Assembly: GCA_036268775.1 (NCBI GenBank)
Contig: DATATM010000012.1
Location: forward strand, 310,001 to 374,000
DNA: 64,000 nucleotides
DNA from: DASZIT01 sp036268775
Lineage (GTDB): Bacteria > Actinomycetota > Acidimicrobiia > Acidimicrobiales > RAAP-2
Direction of reading: 5' to 3'
Shown here: positions 60,615 through 64,000 of the stretch, one piece after another
Layout: each line of letters begins with the position of its first letter
Position numbering within the stretch: position 1 is the stretch's first letter
The notes under the pieces: generated by a model
Told to the model about the DNA's origin: nothing
Databases searched by the model: none
The model's input: the letters and a program-made list of their open reading frames with translations, nothing else
Program-made: the position numbers and the translations under genes

Positions 60615-61193
60615 TTAGCTCGGGCTCGTCTCCAGGTCGATGGCGTAGCGAGCCACCGCCTCGTTGGCGACCGGGCACTCGGCCCGGGAGCGGCCACAAC
60701 CGTCGGTGTCGCAGAGCCGGCACATCCACCCGGCGGTCCCCGGCTCCCGCATCAAGGACACCAGCACTCGGCCGATGAGTCCGTCGAAGACCTCCTGCTC
60801 GCTCGGCGACAGGGCTTCCAGCGCGGCATCGAGGACTTGGGCTCGAGCCGATCCGAGGTGTCCGGCGGCCCCTCGGCCGGCATCGGTCAGCGACACCACC
60901 GTCGATCGGCGATCCGGACCCGGTTGCCGACGGACCAACTGGTCCCGTTCGAGTCGGTCGACCAGCCTGACCGCCCCGGAGTGGCTGAGCCCCACCACCC
61001 GGGCCAGCAGCTCAATGCTCGGGTCCTCGAGGAAGTGGTGCAGCGCCGAGAGGCTGGCAGCGGCGGTCTCCGAGCCTCCCGCCGCCTCAGCCACCGCCTG
61101 GTCGGTGCGGTCAGTTAGGGCGAGGGCCAGCGCCCCCAACCGGTTGGCGGTCCCACTGATGGGTGCCGCGCCACTGGCTTTTCTCTTGGCCAC
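60615..61193 (-). CDS. MarR-family regulator with C-terminal four-cysteine cluster
   Basis: The 192-residue regulator has a MarR winged helix: LHHFLEDPSIELLARVVGLSHSGAVRLVDRLERDQLVRRQPGPDRRSTVVSLTDAG (about residues 51-106) and dimer helices. An extra tail carries C158, C161, C166 and C173 in WMCRLCDTDGCGRSRAECPV (C-x2-C-x4-C-x6-C), which could bind a metal or a redox cluster. The GTG at 61193 lies 13 bases after the DUF3224 gene, so the two are co-transcribed. The palindrome upstream of DUF3224 is the likely operator, giving autorepression. The ligand or redox signal is unknown. Confidence 0.88.
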   Translation of the reverse strand: MAKRKASGAAPISGTANRLGALALALTDRTDQAVAEAAGGSETAAASLSALHHFLEDPSIELLARVVGLSHSGAVRLVDRLERDQLVRRQPGPDRRSTVVSLTDAGRGAAGHLGSARAQVLDAALEALSPSEQEVFDGLIGRVLVSLMREPGTAGWMCRLCDTDGCGRSRAECPVANEAVARYAIDLETSPS

Positions 61194-61206
61194 CGACGGA
61201 GCCCGG

Positions 61207-61605
61207 CTAGGCGAGTTCGTAGTCGAGTTGGAACGTGCCGGTACTGCCATGCGGGGCGGCCGTCGTACCCCGGCCGTCGATGCCGGCCAGGTCCGCGGTC
61301 CCCGAGCCCGGCACCACCGAAACCGATGCGCGGGCCTCATTCCCGTCGTAGGTGCCAATCGACTGGAGGACGAAGCTGCCCTTCCTCCCCCCGATCTCGC
61401 CGACGACTCGCTGGTAGCCGAGGAAGTCGGCGGTCCCGTCGTCCCGATAGGTCATCACGGTGTCGGTCACGGTCTCGGCCTCCACCCCTCCGGAGAACCG
61501 CTGGCCGATGCTGGCCACTGATACCTCCAGCGCCCCTTCGAGTTCTTGGGCGGGGGTCTCGTCCCACGAAGTGACCTCGAATGTCCCTTCAACATGCTCT
61601 GTCAT
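61207..61605 (-). CDS. DUF3224 family protein
   Basis: The 132-residue product matches the DUF3224 pattern, with the conserved start EGTFEVTSWDETPAQELEGAL and the block GYQRVVGEIGGRKGSFVLQSIGTYDG, then SVVPGSGTADLAGIDGRG. It is predicted to be a beta-rich, allene-oxide-cyclase-like barrel with no assigned function. The ATG at 61605 has GAGGAGG about 6 bases upstream; the frame upstream crosses the palindrome. It opens the DUF3224-MarR unit. The repressor right behind it suggests that this protein responds to, or handles, the signal sensed by MarR. Confidence 0.92.
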   Translation of the reverse strand: MTEHVEGTFEVTSWDETPAQELEGALEVSVASIGQRFSGGVEAETVTDTVMTYRDDGTADFLGYQRVVGEIGGRKGSFVLQSIGTYDGNEARASVSVVPGSGTADLAGIDGRGTTAAPHGSTGTFQLDYELA

Positions 61606-61617
61606 GTTTGCCTCCTC

Positions 61618-61644
61618 GTTATATGTATGACGCATACATATAAC
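61618..61644. promoter_or_regulatory. 27-bp perfect palindrome, operator of the DUF3224-MarR unit
   Basis: GTTATATGTATG and CATACATATAAC form a perfect 12-base inverted repeat around the 3 bases ACG. It starts 12 bases upstream of the DUF3224 start codon and touches the ribosome binding site, so a bound repressor would block the promoter or leader. It is AT-rich in a GC-rich setting. The MarR gene in the same unit is the natural binder (inference). Confidence 0.78.
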
Positions 61645-61736
61645 TACCCATCCGGCGATAGCGCAAACGGCCGGATAGATAAGCCCGCACTGCGTTGGGC
61701 GGTTTGCCCGCCGGGGCTCGCCCGCCGGGGATGGGT

Positions 61737-62750
61737 CTACGCCAGGTGCTGGGAGAGAAACGACAGCGAAGGAGCTTCCTGGGAAGTGAAGAACGGGCCG
61801 GTATGGCAACCGGGGTAGAACCCGACCGCGGACCCCGGCCCAAGGGCACTTGCGAAGGCTTCGACGCCGGGGTGGAACGGGTCATCGTCAGCCGACACCA
61901 CCCGGATCGGCTTGCCTGCCAGTCCAGCGACATGGGTGACGGCGTTGTTGGCATTGAAGCTTTTATCGGATGCGTAGGCGCCGGCATTGGCGAGGCGAGC
62001 CTCGGTGTAACTAGTCCAAATGGCGGGACTGATCGCCGCCACCGATGTGATGAGGTGTGGATATTTCTCAGCCAAGAGGATGGCGCCATATCCGCCCATG
62101 GAGATGCCCATCGTGCCGATTTGTTGCGGAGATCGACCGAGACCCAATGCCTGACACATAGGAATCAGCTCGTCGATAACCATGGACATGGCGTCGTCGC
62201 CGGGATGCGGATTCCAATACCCACCGCCACCATCCACCGTCACTATGGCCATCGGTGCGAGAGGCTGCCCGTTGACTTTGAGTGCCACTGCTTGTGCGGG
62301 GGTCATGCCAGCCAGGGCATTGGTGTGATTCCCGCCGAACCCGTGAAGCATCACCACGAGGGGCAATGCCATCCCCGATTTGTAGCCAGGCGGATAGGCG
62401 ATCGTGTACCCAACGGTTCGATTGCGAGCCTGGGAGGCAAACGTGCCGGTGGTTGATGGACCCGGAGCTGAGAACTCGAGAGGCGGGCTGGCTACGGCGC
62501 ACGCCCCGTCGAGCTGGTCAAGCCGTTCCTTGCCAGGCAGATCCCCGTGAGAAACCAGTTCGAATCCGGCCGCGCCCCCAACGATGACGACGGCAAGTCC
62601 GCCCAGCCCGAATTGAAGGAGCCGCCGCCGACTCCAGGTCTTGCCGTCAGGTTCGTCCAGATTGGGAGGCTCCGCGGGGTCCTCACCCGGTGACCTGTCC
62701 CTCCTCCTTCTGTCCTTGGGTTTCCCCACTACTTGCTCACCGGCTCTCAT
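61737..62750 (-). CDS. Tat-exported esterase of the alpha/beta hydrolase fold (EstD/FrmB-like)
   Basis: The 337-residue protein has a twin-arginine signal: after a charged start (about 1-40) comes SRRRLLQFGLGGLAVVIVGGA (RR followed by a hydrophobic span at about 45-62). The hydrolase part shows LPLVVMLHGFGGNHTN (oxyanion), the nucleophile in GTMGISMGGYGA (about residue 221), Asp in ADDDPFHPG and His in PGCHTGPFF. This is the esterase D/antigen 85-like group (COG0627 type), exported to the cell envelope. It has lower GC than the core genes. The ATG at 62750 is used. The substrate is unknown. Confidence 0.85.
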   Translation of the reverse strand: MRAGEQVVGKPKDRRRRDRSPGEDPAEPPNLDEPDGKTWSRRRLLQFGLGGLAVVIVGGAAGFELVSHGDLPGKERLDQLDGACAVASPPLEFSAPGPSTTGTFASQARNRTVGYTIAYPPGYKSGMALPLVVMLHGFGGNHTNALAGMTPAQAVALKVNGQPLAPMAIVTVDGGGGYWNPHPGDDAMSMVIDELIPMCQALGLGRSPQQIGTMGISMGGYGAILLAEKYPHLITSVAAISPAIWTSYTEARLANAGAYASDKSFNANNAVTHVAGLAGKPIRVVSADDDPFHPGVEAFASALGPGSAVGFYPGCHTGPFFTSQEAPSLSFLSQHLA

Positions 62751-63142
62751 TTCGGAGACGTCGGCATCTCACGCTGGACTTCGCCGAAGCTTGGTCTGAC
62801 CGAAAGGGTCAATACACACTCTTCCATGGAGGGCCACGGCTTCTCGGCGGGAGGACTTGACCGCGCGTTCTGTTCGGGGATGGCGATATGCCGTTGGCGG
62901 TGACTCGTCATGTTTTCCCAATCGGCTCCATCAAATTCAGCCGCGAATGATTGATGGACCCCGTCCGGTGGAACGCGATTGCTGGAATGGGATTGACAGT
63001 GGTCAGTTCCGGACCTACGGTCGAGTTTGATCGGACCAACGGTCGAACTTGGTTAGCGCGTGTTAAGTGCGCGGGCACTGCGTGCAAATAAGGGACTCGC
63101 TGAATTCCCGGATGAAACCGGTGAGCAGCAAGGGGGGACGAC
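62751..63142. other. 392-base intergenic region, low GC, possible structured leader
   Basis: Between the divergent esterase and repeat-protein genes there is no credible coding frame (a 103-residue minus-strand frame overlaps the repeat-protein start and has no family look). The region is lower in GC. At 63099-63129 GCTG, CCGG, CCGG and CAGC could form a nested hairpin in the leader of the repeat-protein gene, just before its GGGGGG ribosome site. I do not recognise a known riboswitch. Confidence 0.5.
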
Positions 63143-64000
63143 ATGGAACGTGCAACCCGTTCGACGAAGGTGCCGTTTATTCGGCGGGGGCTCTTGCTCC
63201 TCCTCCCGGCAGTCGTCATCGCTGGTTTAGTCGCGCCCCTGATCGCTCAGGAGGTGGCGTCTGCCGCCCCCACCACGGCCGTGACCTTCGCACCCGGGTC
63301 TAACGCCGCCCATGCCACCTCGACCTGGACCGTCGGCTTCACCAGCTCGGCGGCCGGCGCCCTCGCCGCGCCGAACACCGTTACGGTGACGTTCGACGCC
63401 GGATTTGTCCTGCCTGCCGCCCCGGTGGTCACCTTCCCGACCGGGTTCACCGGAACCTGCACTGGGACGACGACCGGGTCGACGACCGGCCAGGTCGTGA
63501 CCATCACCCTGACCGGGACCTGCGGCCTGCCCAACAGCACCGCGGGCACGGTCACTATCGCCGGGATTACCAATCCGGGAGCTGGAAGCCATCCGGCCAG
63601 CGCCTTCAGCGTGGCCACCTCGAAGGACTCCGCCGCCAATCCCGCCACCGCGGTGGTGGTCAACCCGACCACACCTACCGGCGTCACATTCACGCCGGCC
63701 TCCCTCTTGGCTCACGCCACGTCCACGTGGACGGTGGGCTTCACGCCTTCGGCATCCGGCGCCCTAGCGGCGCCTAATACCATCGCAGTGACATTCGACA
63801 CCGGGTTTGTCCTCCCCGCGAGCCCGGCGGTGACCTTCGTGTCCGGGTTCACCGGAACCTGCACCGCGGCAACCGGGACCACTTCCGGTCAGGTCGTCAC
63901 CATCACCCTGACCGGGTCCTGCGTCCTGGCCAATAGCACGCCGGCCACCGTCACCATCGCCGGGATTACCAATCCCGGAGCCGGCAGCCATCCGGCCAGC
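63143..64000 (+). CDS. Secreted repeat protein, adhesin-like (partial, runs off right edge)
   Basis: An ATG at 63143, with GGGGGG about 5 bases upstream, opens 286 codons with no stop before the window ends. The start has a signal peptide: a basic segment (MERATRSTKVPFIRRG) then a hydrophobic core (LLLLLPAVVIAGLVAPLIA) and a VASAA-type cleavage site near residue 45. The mature part is Thr/Ala/Gly/Val-rich with 134-residue repeats, each with HATSTWTVGFT, GFTGTC and TLTGxC, so two Cys per repeat that may form a disulfide. It is probably a surface or secreted beta-sandwich protein. Total length is unknown. Confidence 0.85.
   Translation, partial: MERATRSTKVPFIRRGLLLLLPAVVIAGLVAPLIAQEVASAAPTTAVTFAPGSNAAHATSTWTVGFTSSAAGALAAPNTVTVTFDAGFVLPAAPVVTFPTGFTGTCTGTTTGSTTGQVVTITLTGTCGLPNSTAGTVTIAGITNPGAGSHPASAFSVATSKDSAANPATAVVVNPTTPTGVTFTPASLLAHATSTWTVGFTPSASGALAAPNTIAVTFDTGFVLPASPAVTFVSGFTGTCTAATGTTSGQVVTITLTGSCVLANSTPATVTIAGITNPGAGSHPAS
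63281..63682 (+). repeat. Tandem repeat unit 1 (402 bp, 134 residues)
   Basis: This unit starts at VTFAPGSNAAHATSTWTVGF and ends before VTFTPASLLAHATSTWTVGF of the next. The distance between equivalent codons is exactly 402 bases. The copies also agree strongly at DNA level, for example in the stretch that codes for TIAGITNPGAGSHPAS, so they are young or kept alike by recombination. Confidence 0.85.
63683..64000 (+). repeat. Tandem repeat unit 2 (partial)
   Basis: The second copy begins at VTFTPASLLAHATS and covers 318 of 402 bases before the window ends at GAGSHPAS. Differences from unit 1 are mostly conservative (SSAAGALAAPNTVTVTF against PSASGALAAPNTIAVTF). The linker segment that follows GSHPAS in unit 1 is outside the window. 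Confidence 0.8.

Noticed and set aside
63061..63140. c-di-GMP (GEMM) or c-di-AMP (ydaO) riboswitch before the repeat protein
   Set aside because: The short matches (GCAAA, GGGAC, GAAA) are not in the order or spacing of either consensus.
62908..63219. 103-residue minus-strand frame in the esterase/repeat-protein gap
   Set aside because: It overlaps the start of the repeat protein with its signal peptide and shows no domain.

Overview
This is about 64 kb of high-GC chromosomal DNA from an actinobacterium. The pattern of ATG, GTG and TTG starts, 4-base stop/start overlaps (ATGA, GTGA), a GlnR-type nitrogen regulator, paired GSI and GSII glutamine synthetases, a K/A-tailed topoisomerase I and many acyl-CoA catabolic genes fit Actinomycetota. 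The class Acidimicrobiia is my best guess, but this is inference and no rRNA is present. I see no phage, insertion sequence, CRISPR array or rRNA. There is one tRNA, tRNA-Thr(CGT).

Layout: (1) 1-3 kb holds Mrp and an A-type Fe-S carrier, plus RidA and methyltransferase genes. (2) 3-6.6 kb is a nitrogen block on the minus strand, in transcription order GSII, GSI, GlnR and an alkyltransferase-like protein, with a GlnR-box-like array upstream of GSII. (3) 6.7-22.6 kb is mostly housekeeping: NAD synthetase, a primary-like sigma factor, a HAD phosphatase, two TrkA-type K+ regulators divergent from a KimA-like permease with an extra OB-fold, a proton-pumping pyrophosphatase, topoisomerase I, thymidylate kinase and a DNA polymerase III delta'-like clamp-loader subunit. 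(4) At 22.7-26.2 kb lie the tRNA, a lower-GC methyltransferase and a compact alkylation-damage operon: Ogt, ECF sigma factor, a second Ogt and a 2OG-Fe(II) oxygenase. (5) 26.4-31.3 kb is a TetR-controlled acyl-CoA cluster with an acyl-CoA dehydrogenase, two SDRs and an APH-type kinase, resembling a split ACAD11/LvaA-LvaC system. (6) 31.4-34.3 kb has an MFS exporter and a cyclase fused to a degenerate alpha/beta hydrolase.

(7) 34.3-43.4 kb is a complete haem-copper oxidase locus: two CtaG proteins, a cupredoxin, CoxB, CoxA, CoxC, a 38-residue single-span protein and a Sco chaperone. CoxA keeps its haem and CuB ligands but lacks the usual D-channel Asp and K-channel Lys. (8) 43.5-47.7 kb has small proteins, a YceI-like protein, a sulfatase and a winged-helix protein. 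(9) 47.8-56.6 kb is a second lipid or xenobiotic catabolic run: nitronate monooxygenase, acyl-CoA dehydrogenase, SDR, serine hydrolase, diiron ferritin-like protein, acyl-CoA ligase, thioesterase and SDR. (10) 56.7-62.8 kb has a GT87 membrane glycosyltransferase, a DapB-like dehydrogenase, a SalK/SCO6745-like protein, a MarR-DUF3224 pair with a 27-bp perfect palindrome, and a Tat-exported esterase. (11) From 63.1 kb to the edge is the start of a secreted protein made of 134-residue repeats.

The best candidates for something not yet described are the oxidase locus (missing proton-channel residues, partner cupredoxin, new small subunit), the sigma-factor-containing alkylation-repair operon, and the MarR-DUF3224 switch. 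All functions are read from sequence motifs without database searches.
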